Shown here: positions 41,636-51,207 of the stretch, in pieces
How positions within the stretch are numbered: position 1 is the stretch's first letter
Layout of the letters: each line of letters begins with the position of its first letter
DNA from: Methanospirillum hungatei
Lineage (GTDB): Archaea > Halobacteriota > Methanomicrobia > Methanomicrobiales > Methanospirillaceae
Length of the DNA: 64,000 bases
Direction of reading: 5' to 3'
Assembly (NCBI RefSeq): GCF_019263745.1
Contig: NZ_CP077107.1
Coordinates: 2,790,001 to 2,854,000 of the forward strand
The notes under the pieces: generated by a model
Told to the model about the DNA's origin: nothing
Seen by the model: only the letters and a program-made list of their open reading frames with translations
Databases searched by the model: none
Program-made: the position numbers and the translations under genes

Positions 41636-43804
41636 ATGTCTGAATCTTCGAAGATGGGGAAGGTGTTTGTGATGTCAGGAAATTCATTAAGGTGCCTGGG
41701 ATCTCTCATCCTGGTAATATTTACTGTATGTATTGTATCTGTATCAGCACAGCCGATAACTGCTCCTGTTGTGATAACATCACCAGGGATGTATGAGCTA
41801 ACGGCTGATGCCCGTGGTATTACAGATATGTATGGAATTAAGGTTGAGTCGTCTGATGTGGTGATCGACGGTCAAGGATTTTTTTTGGGTGGAGATCAGC
41901 GTGACAAATCAGTTGGTGTTTATGTGAACAAGTACGGTGGCTCAATCACCAATGTCACGATAAAAAACCTCAAACTTGAGGACTGGAATACAGCAGTCAG
42001 TTACCAGTACGTGAAAGGTGAAGAAGGTGACCAAAACGAGATTTCAAACCTTGATATCATCGATTGTCCGACTGGAATCCACATTGAGTACTCTGATGTC
42101 ATTACCATCTTTGACAATATGATTCGTGATTGTTCAAAAGCCATAAACATAGAACAGAATTCTAATTTGGTCACACTAAAAAAGAATAATCTGAAGAATA
42201 ATGGTGTTGGTGTCATCGTTATGAAAACCACTGATGTCTCCCTCATAGAAAATAACGTCAATACCTGCGAGGTGTATGGCATTCAGGTCACAGATTCAAC
42301 TGGATTTTCAATGACCAAAAACAATGTGAGTGATAACAAGTATGCTGCACTCCAGCTTGAAAACTCTGAAAACTCTGTAATCGTCGATAACAATTTCTCA
42401 AAAACTGAAACCGGCCCTGTTGTGGTAATCGGGAATGGTGTCAGGGGTGCAGAAATTTACAATAACTACTTTGGAAGTGTCAATAATATTTCAGTTGATG
42501 ATATCAGCAGTGATATCTCATGGAATACCACCCTTGACGTCGGTGTGAATATTCTTGGTGGCCCATATAAAGGCGGCAATTACTGGGGATCGGCACCAGG
42601 TCTTTCTGGTTTTTCAGATGATGTTGCAGATGAAGACGGGTATGGCATAGGTGATACACCATATGAAATTAATGCATACAACATTGATTATCTCCCCCTG
42701 ACGAACACCGACAAGAATTATCCTGCTCCGACTCCGGAACCTGAAGTTGTTGTTATATCTGAATCAGAAGGTGACGTTCTTCCTGAGGCAAACGGAACAC
42801 AATCCGATACAGATAACAGCACTGTGAACGAGAGCGTAATCAGTGAACAGATAGAGGAGAATTTATTAATCCCTGTTAACATCACTGGGACTAGTGATGT
42901 GAACTACACGACAAATAACTCCTCATATTCTCCTTCTATCTCCGTTCAGAATGAGTATAATGGAGAAGAATCAGTTTTCTCTGCTTTGAATACCTCTGTC
43001 GTGCAAGTCAGGGATGGACAGGGAAATGTCTCTGAAAATGTTACTGTTCAGAATGAAACCATATCATCTCTTCCTCTAGTGAAGAACGGGTATCTGTTCT
43101 TTACAGGACTGTCACCTGGTTATCAGGTTAGTCTTCTGACAACGGTAAATACCGAGGTTGTTCTTGATGAAGTCCCAACATCAAGCCTGTCTGTTCCTGT
43201 CCCTGCAGATGTTCCACTTTATACCTCATGGAAGGTGCAGCATCAGAATCAGACCCTCGCCACTGGAACAATTGATCGGTATCCGGCAGCAGATGAGACG
43301 GTTGTAATCAACATTAGCGTAACAGACTCCGGTGTCACACCTGAGGCTATTGAGGTGAGTTCAGTTAATCAGGCTTCTCCTGCTATTCTGGAAGTATCAA
43401 ATGAAACGGCCCCTGTCTTAGTGCAGATTGGAAATAGAACTGATACGGTGGAGAACAATACAACACCATTCCTTGTTGTCCCTCCAGCTTTGACTTATCT
43501 TCCAAAGACTACTGATGTAGCCAAGAATACTACATCATCCGGTTCCATTGTCATGATGAACAAGGCAAATGGAGAAATGGTCCCAGGATATACTGTAACC
43601 GCATACGCCGGCCCTGGTGGTGCTATCTTCCCAGAGGGGAGTGTTGAGGTTATGGAAAAAGAGAATGTCACCTTTGTTCTCACACCTTATGAAGGGCATG
43701 AGATAGACTATCTTCTGATTGACGGCTCTACTGTTGAACCGGCGACTGAGTATCAGTTTATCAATGTAACCCGTGATCACACCATCATTGCCGGGTTTAC
43801 CTGA
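41636..43804 (+). CDS. Secreted NosD-like right-handed beta-helix surface protein
   Basis: 722 residues. A signal peptide ('SLILVIFTVCIVSVSA') precedes a parallel beta-helix of about residues 45-300 with repeated 'NNV', 'ENS' and 'DNNFS' turns, the NosD/PbH1 pattern. It ends with 'GGNYWG', typical of NosD proteins. Residues of about 360-620 are Ser/Thr/Asn-rich with many N-glycosylation sequons. The last 75 residues resemble an InlB/Big-like beta repeat ('GYTVTAYAGPGGAIFPEGSV', then 'TPYEGHEIDYLLIDG'). No C-terminal anchor is seen. It is likely a cell-surface or sheath-associated protein. Confidence 0.82.
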   Translation: MSESSKMGKVFVMSGNSLRCLGSLILVIFTVCIVSVSAQPITAPVVITSPGMYELTADARGITDMYGIKVESSDVVIDGQGFFLGGDQRDKSVGVYVNKYGGSITNVTIKNLKLEDWNTAVSYQYVKGEEGDQNEISNLDIIDCPTGIHIEYSDVITIFDNMIRDCSKAINIEQNSNLVTLKKNNLKNNGVGVIVMKTTDVSLIENNVNTCEVYGIQVTDSTGFSMTKNNVSDNKYAALQLENSENSVIVDNNFSKTETGPVVVIGNGVRGAEIYNNYFGSVNNISVDDISSDISWNTTLDVGVNILGGPYKGGNYWGSAPGLSGFSDDVADEDGYGIGDTPYEINAYNIDYLPLTNTDKNYPAPTPEPEVVVISESEGDVLPEANGTQSDTDNSTVNESVISEQIEENLLIPVNITGTSDVNYTTNNSSYSPSISVQNEYNGEESVFSALNTSVVQVRDGQGNVSENVTVQNETISSLPLVKNGYLFFTGLSPGYQVSLLTTVNTEVVLDEVPTSSLSVPVPADVPLYTSWKVQHQNQTLATGTIDRYPAADETVVINISVTDSGVTPEAIEVSSVNQASPAILEVSNETAPVLVQIGNRTDTVENNTTPFLVVPPALTYLPKTTDVAKNTTSSGSIVMMNKANGEMVPGYTVTAYAGPGGAIFPEGSVEVMEKENVTFVLTPYEGHEIDYLLIDGSTVEPATEYQFINVTRDHTIIAGFT

Positions 43805-43934
43805 AATATTTTTATTTATACGATCATGTTTTTATCTTTTTAATTACGAACGAGGACTGAATATCTTATTAAACCTCAAAATGAATCGTCCTTTCAGTTA
43901 CATCTTTATCACTAATCAGCACCTTAGTTATACT

Positions 43935-45224
43935 ATGAACGCCATCACCTGGTATCGGTACCTGATGGTGTTTATTCTGATTTTGTTTGGAATATCATCG
44001 ATTCAGCCCTGTTATGCTGAGACTCCTATACCTGCCGGAGTAGACATACTAACCCCTTCAGCAACCTCTCCTATTCCATTGCAGGATGTAACCACAAAGG
44101 CAACAATAGCTCCTATTCACACCAAGGAACCAGCTGTAAAACCTCCGGTAGAGAATCCAAAACCTGGAACATCACCGACTATACAGATGCCAGTGCAAAC
44201 GCTCTCTCCAAGGCCAACATTGACCGGGACAGTGCCGGCAAGTCCAGTTCCAACTCCGTCTCTTACAGAAATAGGTAACAATGAGACTGCCCAGACATAT
44301 TTCCAATTAGGACGTTCACTTGAAGAGGCGGGTAATTGTCAGGCAGCACTCATAGAGTTTGAAAAGGCCATTGCACGTGATCCGTATTATGCTGATGCCT
44401 GGTATCATCGGGCGACATGCTATGATAAATTGGGAATGTATGATGAGGCATATGACTCATACCGGTTCCTGCTGACTATTGATCCAGGGTATTTTTCAGC
44501 AGATAAAAATGCAACTAGACCTTCGATCACAGCAAATATGAGTCCCGGAGATATGCCACTCATACCCGGAGAAGGTGTTCCATTTCTAGCTACCCCGTTA
44601 TTCTGGATTCTTATCGGGACCGGAGTAGGCGGTCTTATCATCAGTGGTCTTGTCATATATCATATCAGAAAACGTCCGGCTCCTGAAGGGGGTCAGGTAC
44701 TGTCAAGACAGTCATCTGGTCCGGTAACAGATAGAGAACTTGACCAGATCGCCGATAGTATCTCAGATTATTATCATGGGGATCAGTACATCTGCAAGCA
44801 GGTCATAAAACTGGCAATAGAAATTGCCAGAGAAGGAAGAGAAGGAAAACCGGTTGGAACAGCATTTGTCCTGGGTGACAGTGATGCGGTTCTTGAGCGA
44901 TCAAGACAACTGATCCTGAATCCACTCGCAGGTCACTCAGAATGCGAACGTATGATAACAAATCCGGATATGAGGGAAAATATCAAAGAACTTTCTCTCC
45001 TTGACGGAGCATTTGTGATACGGGAGGATGGGACAGTTGAAGCAGCGGGCAGATACATATCCATTGATACCAGTAATGTCCGGCTCTCAAAAGGATTTGG
45101 AACCAGACATGTATCAGTTGCAGCCATAACCCAGGAGACAAAAGCTATTGGGATAGTTGTATCAGAAAGTGGTGGTCAGGTCAGGATAATGGCTCGTGGA
45201 CGAATCATCCTTGAGACTAACTAA
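43935..45224 (+). CDS. Signal peptide-TPR-transmembrane-diadenylate cyclase (DAC) fusion
   Basis: 429 residues from ATG 43935, chosen because a signal peptide begins there ('YLMVFILILFGISSIQPCYA'); no clear ribosome site is visible and ATG 43881 is an alternative. A Pro/Thr-rich spacer (about 30-110) and two TPRs (about 115-185) are followed by one membrane helix (about 221-243). The cytoplasmic C-terminal 160 residues form a DisA_N/DAC domain: 'GTAFVLGDSDAVL', the DGA motif near 357 ('LLDGAFVIREDG') and the RH motif near 391 ('GTRHVSVAAIT'). DAC domains make cyclic di-AMP from two ATP. The joined extracellular TPR part is unusual and would let an outside partner control second-messenger synthesis. 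Confidence 0.82.
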   Translation: MNAITWYRYLMVFILILFGISSIQPCYAETPIPAGVDILTPSATSPIPLQDVTTKATIAPIHTKEPAVKPPVENPKPGTSPTIQMPVQTLSPRPTLTGTVPASPVPTPSLTEIGNNETAQTYFQLGRSLEEAGNCQAALIEFEKAIARDPYYADAWYHRATCYDKLGMYDEAYDSYRFLLTIDPGYFSADKNATRPSITANMSPGDMPLIPGEGVPFLATPLFWILIGTGVGGLIISGLVIYHIRKRPAPEGGQVLSRQSSGPVTDRELDQIADSISDYYHGDQYICKQVIKLAIEIAREGREGKPVGTAFVLGDSDAVLERSRQLILNPLAGHSECERMITNPDMRENIKELSLLDGAFVIREDGTVEAAGRYISIDTSNVRLSKGFGTRHVSVAAITQETKAIGIVVSESGGQVRIMARGRIILETN

Positions 45225-45233
45225 AAAAAATAA

Positions 45234-45791
45234 TTAAAAAGAGATCTCTGGTCTCTTGTTAATCTCTTCTTCAAATTCAAGGTATTCCAGTTTTGTAAGG
45301 CCTGAAAACCGTGCGACAAAGTTCGAGGGAATAGTATCTACCATGGTGTTGAACTGTTCGGCAATATTATTACATGTGTACCGCTGACGGGCAATTTCGT
45401 CTTCAACGTTTTTTACAGCGCCCATAAGTTCAGATACTGTAGCCTGGGTTTTCAGGTCTGGATAATTTTCCATGACTGCAAGAAGACGACCCAATATCGA
45501 CCGGGATTCTGCCTCTAACGCCGGAATATCACCACTACCAGCTGATCCAACCGATGCCCGCATGGCAGTGACACGTTCAAAAGTCTCCTTTTCAAATGCA
45601 GCATAACTTTTCACCGCACCCAGCAGCTGGTCTATCATGTCAAGCCGTTTTTTCAATGCGACTTTAATCTGACCAAGGGTTGCTTCATACGAGTTTTTCA
45701 ATGCGTAAAATCGGTTATAGAGTGAGATGAACCATGCTACAAGACCAAGCAGGATCAGAATCCCGATCCCGGCAATTATTAATCCTATCAT
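45234..45791 (-). CDS. LemA family protein
   Basis: 185 residues. One N-terminal membrane helix ('[20 protein letters not shown]') is followed by the long helical LemA domain with '[22 protein letters not shown]' region, '[14 protein letters not shown]' and '[19 protein letters not shown]'. LemA proteins are widespread and their function is unclear. It converges with the diadenylate cyclase gene. Confidence 0.9.
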   Translation of the reverse strand: MIGLIIAGIGILILLGLVAWFISLYNRFYALKNSYEATLGQIKVALKKRLDMIDQLLGAVKSYAAFEKETFERVTAMRASVGSAGSGDIPALEAESRSILGRLLAVMENYPDLKTQATVSELMGAVKNVEDEIARQRYTCNNIAEQFNTMVDTIPSNFVARFSGLTKLEYLEFEEEINKRPEISF

Positions 45792-45968
45792 AGGTAGTCC
45801 TACAACCTATTGACGCCGGAAAGAGATAAAATTCCTCCTCCCACGGTCATATTCAGCAATTCGAAAATTCAGTCATGATCCCAACTATGTGGTAGAACAT
45901 ACAACCTTCATACGAGATCTTTCTTCAATATCCATTGCGTGATCCATGAAGGAGTCGGCTGGTGTACT

Positions 45969-46889
45969 ATGGACTTTATCCCGGTGGTAACAAGTATATT
46001 CACACTTTTTATCCTGATTGGGGTAGGATTTGTTGCGTTTCGCATGGGATATATCACCCGAAGTGGTGCATCCGGTCTATCGTCCCTCCTGGTAAACGTC
46101 GCAATACCCTGCCTTATTCTGGAAAGTATGCAGGTACCACTCTCTGAAGGGCTCATTTACTCAATGGAAATGATAGTATTCATTGAAATTGTGGTTTATG
46201 TTGTCTCGTTCATCTTTGCTGGAATTGTTCCTTTACTCCTCCATGGGTCCCGGTTTGAAACTGGAGTGTTACGTTTCATGCTTATCTTTTCAAACCTGGG
46301 ATTTATGGGGTATCCGGTAGCGTATGCAATGTTTGGTGAAGCATCTGTCTTTTATGTTACACTCGTCAACCTCCCCTTCGGTTTTTTGGTCTTTACCGTG
46401 GGAGTGTTTTTGCTTCGCCCGGATCTCGCACGTCAACCGGACATCAAACGGATTGTCACACCGGGTCTTATTGCATCCATCCTGGGTCTTGTCCTTTTAG
46501 GAACCGGTCTTACTATCCCATCACCTATCAATGAATCAATCTCGCTCCTTGGTTCAATAACAACCCCGCTTGCAATGATCGTCATTGGAACATTCCTGGC
46601 TCCTCTGCCTTTTTTTGAAATGCTGTCAGATACACGGATTTGGATTATTTCATCCATCAGGCTTCTTGCAATTCCTGCTGTAGTGTTTCTTCTGATATCA
46701 CCATTTGTTCATGATCCTCTTCTCCTCGGAATTCCAGTTCTCCTAGCTGCCATGCCGGTGGCTGCAAATACGGTCTTGCTCTCTGAAGAGTATGGGGTGA
46801 ATGCGGAGCTTGCTTCCAAAGGAGTTTTTATCTCCACCCTGCTCTCTCTTGTGACAATACCGCTCATAAGCATTTTTTTATTGCCATGA
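45969..46889 (+). CDS. AEC (auxin efflux carrier) family permease
   Basis: 306 residues with about ten membrane helices in two inverted halves. Family hallmarks are 'LVNVAIPCLILESM' in the first half and 'TTPLAMIVIGTFLAP' and 'AAMPVAANTVLLSEEYG' in the second. Bacterial and archaeal members export or import organic acids such as malate, but the substrate cannot be predicted. Start taken at ATG 45969; ATG 45939 adds ten residues and is possible. Confidence 0.85.
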   Translation: MDFIPVVTSIFTLFILIGVGFVAFRMGYITRSGASGLSSLLVNVAIPCLILESMQVPLSEGLIYSMEMIVFIEIVVYVVSFIFAGIVPLLLHGSRFETGVLRFMLIFSNLGFMGYPVAYAMFGEASVFYVTLVNLPFGFLVFTVGVFLLRPDLARQPDIKRIVTPGLIASILGLVLLGTGLTIPSPINESISLLGSITTPLAMIVIGTFLAPLPFFEMLSDTRIWIISSIRLLAIPAVVFLLISPFVHDPLLLGIPVLLAAMPVAANTVLLSEEYGVNAELASKGVFISTLLSLVTIPLISIFLLP

Positions 46890-46938
46890 GAGAGGGCTAA
46901 ACTAAATATTTTCAGGTAACAATCTCACGGGAAGAACG

Positions 46939-48045
46939 ATGGTCAGCACAGTCTATCTGGCTCGTATGCGGGTCCGGAATCCGGATGAGAATAATTGTGT
47001 AAAGATATCAAAACTCTGTGAAGTGGCTGGACTATCCCGGATGATTGAAGAGGGGGATTTAACAGCCATTAAGCTGCACTTTGGAGAGCTTGGCAATGAT
47101 ACGTATATCAAACCGGTTTTTGTCAGACAGGTTGTCGATGCTGTCAAAAAATTGTCTGGAAAACCATTTCTGACTGATACTAATACAATGTATATTGGAT
47201 CGCGACACAATGCAGCAGACCATATAACAACCGCCATCAGACATGGATTTGCGTATGCAGTTGTTGATGCTCCGGTCCTGATAGCAGATGGCCTTTCAGG
47301 AAATAGTTATGGGGATGTGGATATCCCGGGAAAGCATTTCAAGTCCGTTAGGATAGCCAGGGATATTCTTGATGCACAGGCTATGGTTGTTCTTACTCAT
47401 GTCAAAGGGCATGCTCTTGCAGGATTTGGGGGAGCAATTAAAAACCTGGCGATGGGATGTGCTTCTCCTCTTGGAAAACGCGATCAGCACCAGGGGATGC
47501 AGGCTGAAGTTAACGAGTCTGAATGTATCGGATGTGGATATTGTGTAACCCAGTGTCCATTTGGGGCAATTCATATCGGAAAGAAGGCAGTCGTTGATAA
47601 ATCTATCTGCTATGGATGTTCAGCCTGTCTGCAGGTCTGCCCTGAACAGGCAATATCCTTTAACTGGGAACGGGATGTACCGAGGTTTTTGGAGCGTATG
47701 GCTGAGTATGCCCTGGGAGCAGTTGCAGGCAAATCCGGAAAAGTTCTGTATGTGAGTTTTCTAACGAATATTACCCCTGATTGTGATTGTGTTCCGTGGA
47801 GTGATTCACCAATTGTTCCTGATATTGGATTCCTGGCATCTGATGATCCGGTTGCAATTGACGCTGCTGCAATTGATTTGATTAATAATGAGCAAGGCCT
47901 TGAGTGTTCATCACTTCACTATCACCACCAGCCAGGAGAGAATAAATTCAAAGGAGTCTGGGAGCAGGTTGAAGGGTATCACCAGATTGATTATGGTCAT
48001 GAGATAGGACTTGGATCGCGAAATTATACCTTAATTGAAATATAA
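46939..48045 (+). CDS. DUF362 protein with two [4Fe-4S] ferredoxin motifs
   Basis: 368 residues. DUF362 segments ('VKISKLCEVAG', 'IKLHFGELGNDTYI', 'VVLTHVKGHALAGFGGAIKN') flank an inserted bacterial-type ferredoxin of about residues 193-235: 'CIGCGYCVTQCPFGAIHIG' and 'CYGCSACLQVCPEQAISF'. The C-terminal half resumes DUF362 with 'FLASDDPVAIDAAAIDLIN'. The family is common in anaerobes and uncharacterised; a redox role is implied by the clusters. It lies 133 bases upstream of the ATP synthase operon. Confidence 0.85.
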   Translation: MVSTVYLARMRVRNPDENNCVKISKLCEVAGLSRMIEEGDLTAIKLHFGELGNDTYIKPVFVRQVVDAVKKLSGKPFLTDTNTMYIGSRHNAADHITTAIRHGFAYAVVDAPVLIADGLSGNSYGDVDIPGKHFKSVRIARDILDAQAMVVLTHVKGHALAGFGGAIKNLAMGCASPLGKRDQHQGMQAEVNESECIGCGYCVTQCPFGAIHIGKKAVVDKSICYGCSACLQVCPEQAISFNWERDVPRFLERMAEYALGAVAGKSGKVLYVSFLTNITPDCDCVPWSDSPIVPDIGFLASDDPVAIDAAAIDLINNEQGLECSSLHYHHQPGENKFKGVWEQVEGYHQIDYGHEIGLGSRNYTLIEI

Positions 48046-48178
48046 TTCCTCCTGGCACCCGTTGTGCCGGCAATAACAGGTTTTTTTGATATTTTTTGAC
48101 ATGGAGATGGGTCGATGCCCTGGATGAGACCTGATGACAACTGATAAATGACGTGAAGATAGACTAAAAAGATGTAGT

Positions 48179-48520
48179 ATGGGGATCCTTGAGATAGATC
48201 AGATAAAAAAATGCGAGCAGGAAGCTGCTGATCTGATCGAGGGAGCACGGCAGAGAAAGAAGCTGGCGATTGAAGAGGCTATACGGGAAGGAGAAGAAAG
48301 GATGGCTCTCCGTCTTTCTGATGCTGAAAAGAAAGTACGGGAGGAGAGAGAGGGAGCTGAAAAAGACATGCAAGAGGAGCATACCCTCCTCTTAAAAAAT
48401 GCCAAAGATGAAGCACAACGCATCAGGGAACATTCAACACAGAAGAAAGATGATGCAGTTCTTCGTCTGATCCGGATGATTACCGGAGAGGATCATGTTT
48501 TATCCAGCCCGAATGAATAG
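48179..48520 (+). CDS. atpH: A-type ATP synthase subunit H
   Basis: 113 residues, almost all alpha-helical and highly charged, as expected of the peripheral stalk subunit that pairs with subunit E. A coiled coil runs through residues 15-95. It opens the operon atpHIKECFABD and overlaps atpI by 26 bases. Assignment rests on position as much as on the low-complexity sequence. Confidence 0.82.
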   Translation: MGILEIDQIKKCEQEAADLIEGARQRKKLAIEEAIREGEERMALRLSDAEKKVREEREGAEKDMQEEHTLLLKNAKDEAQRIREHSTQKKDDAVLRLIRMITGEDHVLSSPNE

Positions 48521-50477
48521 TGTCATCATCGGCATTCACCGTCGATGGCTTACAGATATCACCTCTTCTCTTCATGAGCAGGGAGAACTTGAAGTTCTTG
48601 ATCTGAAAAGGGCCAGTGTGGAAGATATTCCTTCCTCTCCTCCTGAAGTTCCGAAAGAAGATATAGAGAAAATCATTAACCTGCAATTCAGGGCTGATCG
48701 GGTTTGTGAGATTCTTCAGTCATATGATCTGAAACCAGATACCTCCTTGAAATCTCTCCTCACACCCCCGGATAAGGTGTTCGTTCCTGCCCGCACTGAA
48801 CCTCTGAATGATGTTATACACTTGGCAGATGATCTGCTTGGATCTGCTGAAACTGCGCTTGAGGTTTATGAAAATCTTAAGAAAAACAGGGAATTACAGC
48901 AGGTAACCCTTGATAGAATATCATATCTGAATCGTCTTTCTGTTCTGGATGTAGATGTTTCATACCTGGCCACTGGCCTTTTTACTTTTTCTGTTGCCGG
49001 ATGGATAAAAAAAGAATCAATAGATCTCTTCCAGGCATGGCAGAATGAAACCAAAAATGATGAGATCTATCTGACCCAAGAACCAGATGACCAGGATGTG
49101 GTTGTTTTTTGTATAGGAACTCCTGAAATGAAAGGGATTCTTGAAGAACTATCTCATAAATCCTGGTTTCATCGTATCATTCTCCCAGAGTCGTATTCGG
49201 GTCTTCCTTCGGAAATACTCATGCAGGAACAGGATCAGCTTGAGAGATATCAGGTTGGTGAACAGGAGTTATTAGAATCACTTGCTTCCCATGCAAAAAA
49301 ATATCTGGTGCCATTACGGGCTATTCGAGAAGAACTGGGAATACGGCGGGAACGGCTTGAAATAACCCGGAATTTTGGATCAAGCAGAGATGTTGTATAC
49401 CTTCATGGATGGGTCCGGGTAAAAGACACAGACCGCCTTTCATCTCTTCTCAAAAAGATAACTGATAGTGAGTTTTTCCTGCATATACGACCTGCAGGAC
49501 CAGAAGATGATGTTCCGGTCCGATATGACAATCCTAAATGGCTGGCTCCGTTTGAGTTACTGACGACAACATTCTCAAGACCCCGGTATGATGAGATTGA
49601 TCCAACTCCGTTTTTTGCGCCAGCATACCTTTTGTTTTTTGGACTCATGCTTGGTGATGCCGGGTATGGGGTGATCATTGCTCTCGTGGGATGGCTCCTC
49701 TACCGTGGACCTGGAAAATATGATGCTCCCTTCAGGGACATGAGTTATATTCTGCTTTGTTCAGGTATTGCAGATATTATTCTTGGAACCATTCAAGGTG
49801 GCTGGTTTGGTGACATGCTCCCCCGGTTCTTTCATATCACTCCACCATTCGTCCTGATTGAACCGCTTCAGTCACCAATTCTCCTGTTCCAGGTAGCTCT
49901 CATTATCGGTACGATTCATATCAACCTTGGTATCCTGCTTGGACTCTGGCAGAATATTCGAGCGAAAATGTACCGGACAGCATTTCAGGAGCAGGGAATC
50001 TGGTTTATTCTTCAACCATCTGCAGCAGTACTCCTTATAGTATTCTTTGGCTGGATGACATTTTCACCCCTTACTGTAAATTTAGCTCTTGTAGGTGCGT
50101 TATTTGGGCTTGCGGTTCTTTTTATTAAGAAAGGGCCCATGGGTTTTTTCAGTCTTACTGGATTTCTAGGAGACTGGCTTTCATATGTCAGGATACTTGC
50201 CCTTGCTCTTGCTACCGGAGGCATTGCCATGACAATTAACATATTATCCGAAATGATTGCTTCAGTTCATCCATTTATGATTATCCCGGCGATATTGTTT
50301 TGCATTGCCGGTCAAATTTTCAACCTTGCTATTCAGACCCTGGGGAGTGTGATTCATGCATTACGTCTGCATTACATTGAATTCTTTGGGAAATTTTACG
50401 CTGGCGGTGGAAAGGAGTTTGTCCCCTTCCAAGAGAGTCGGATATATACACGAAACATGAGAGAGGAGGTATTATGA
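48495..50477 (+). CDS. atpI: A-type ATP synthase subunit I (a subunit)
   Basis: 660 residues. The N-terminal half is a soluble arm that binds the peripheral stalks. The C-terminal half has about eight membrane helices, beginning near residue 370 ('FFAPAYLLFFGLMLGDAGYG'). The late helix 'HALRLHYIEFFGKFYAGGG' carries the arginine that drives ion exchange with the c-ring. GGAG six bases before ATG 48495 sets the start. The stop overlaps the atpK start as ATGA. Confidence 0.93.
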   Translation: MFYPARMNSVIIGIHRRWLTDITSSLHEQGELEVLDLKRASVEDIPSSPPEVPKEDIEKIINLQFRADRVCEILQSYDLKPDTSLKSLLTPPDKVFVPARTEPLNDVIHLADDLLGSAETALEVYENLKKNRELQQVTLDRISYLNRLSVLDVDVSYLATGLFTFSVAGWIKKESIDLFQAWQNETKNDEIYLTQEPDDQDVVVFCIGTPEMKGILEELSHKSWFHRIILPESYSGLPSEILMQEQDQLERYQVGEQELLESLASHAKKYLVPLRAIREELGIRRERLEITRNFGSSRDVVYLHGWVRVKDTDRLSSLLKKITDSEFFLHIRPAGPEDDVPVRYDNPKWLAPFELLTTTFSRPRYDEIDPTPFFAPAYLLFFGLMLGDAGYGVIIALVGWLLYRGPGKYDAPFRDMSYILLCSGIADIILGTIQGGWFGDMLPRFFHITPPFVLIEPLQSPILLFQVALIIGTIHINLGILLGLWQNIRAKMYRTAFQEQGIWFILQPSAAVLLIVFFGWMTFSPLTVNLALVGALFGLAVLFIKKGPMGFFSLTGFLGDWLSYVRILALALATGGIAMTINILSEMIASVHPFMIIPAILFCIAGQIFNLAIQTLGSVIHALRLHYIEFFGKFYAGGGKEFVPFQESRIYTRNMREEVL

Positions 50478-51199
50478 CAATAGGTACTGGTGCGGTTTTA
50501 ATGGCTATCGGAGCAGGGATTGCAGTTGGATGTTCTGCAATTGGTTCCGGAATCGGGGTAGGAATAGTCGGATCTGCAGCATCCGGGGTTATCTCTGAAC
50601 GACCGGAGAAGTTTGGAATGGCCCTCGTATTTACAGCAATCCCTCAGACCCAGGCCATATACGGGCTATTAATAGCAATTCTGATTCTTCAGTCTGGTGG
50701 TTTTTTAGGAGGAACAGCCGGTGATATCCCGACTCCTGCCGGGCTTGTTGCCGTAGCAGCAGGCCTTGCGGTCGGTCTCGCCGGATTTTCAGCTATTGGT
50801 CAGGGTATCGCTGCTGCGTCCGGTGTTTCCAACACTGCAGAAAAACCGGAAATGTTTGGGAAAGGTGTGGTCTTCTCTGCCGTCTGCGAGACTCAGGCAA
50901 TTTATGGTCTTTTGATTGCAGTTCTTATGCTTGCTCTCACGGGAATTCTGTCCGCAGATTTTTCGGTTGAGATGCCGGTTGCAATCGGTCTTATCGGTGC
51001 AGGCCTTGCGGTTGGTCTTGCCGGATTTTCTGCTATTGGTCAGGGGATTACCTGTTCAAGTGGGATTGCTGCAACCGCACGAAATCCTGGAGCAATTGGC
51101 CGAAGCCTTGTATTTGCCGCTATGTCAGAGACGTTTGCAATCTTTGGTCTGCTCATCGCTATTCTGATCCTCTTTGGGCTTGGACTTTTTAGTGGATAA
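50474..51199 (+). CDS. atpK: A-type ATP synthase proteolipid K (c), triplicated hairpin
   Basis: 241 residues forming three helical hairpins (six membrane helices), a triplicated c-subunit; most proteolipids have one hairpin. The ion-binding carboxylate is present in hairpins 2 (E139 in 'VCETQAIYG') and 3 (E219 in 'MSETFAIFG') but is glutamine in hairpin 1 (Q58 in 'IPQTQAIYG'). Hairpins 2 and 3 also have a glutamine in the first helix (Q110, Q190, 'FSAIGQGI') and Thr after the Glu, a set associated with Na+ binding. The loss of one site per subunit lowers the ions moved per turn, as known for Methanocaldococcus. Confidence 0.93.
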   Translation: MTIGTGAVLMAIGAGIAVGCSAIGSGIGVGIVGSAASGVISERPEKFGMALVFTAIPQTQAIYGLLIAILILQSGGFLGGTAGDIPTPAGLVAVAAGLAVGLAGFSAIGQGIAAASGVSNTAEKPEMFGKGVVFSAVCETQAIYGLLIAVLMLALTGILSADFSVEMPVAIGLIGAGLAVGLAGFSAIGQGITCSSGIAATARNPGAIGRSLVFAAMSETFAIFGLLIAILILFGLGLFSG

Positions 51200-51207
51200 G
51201 GCGTATT

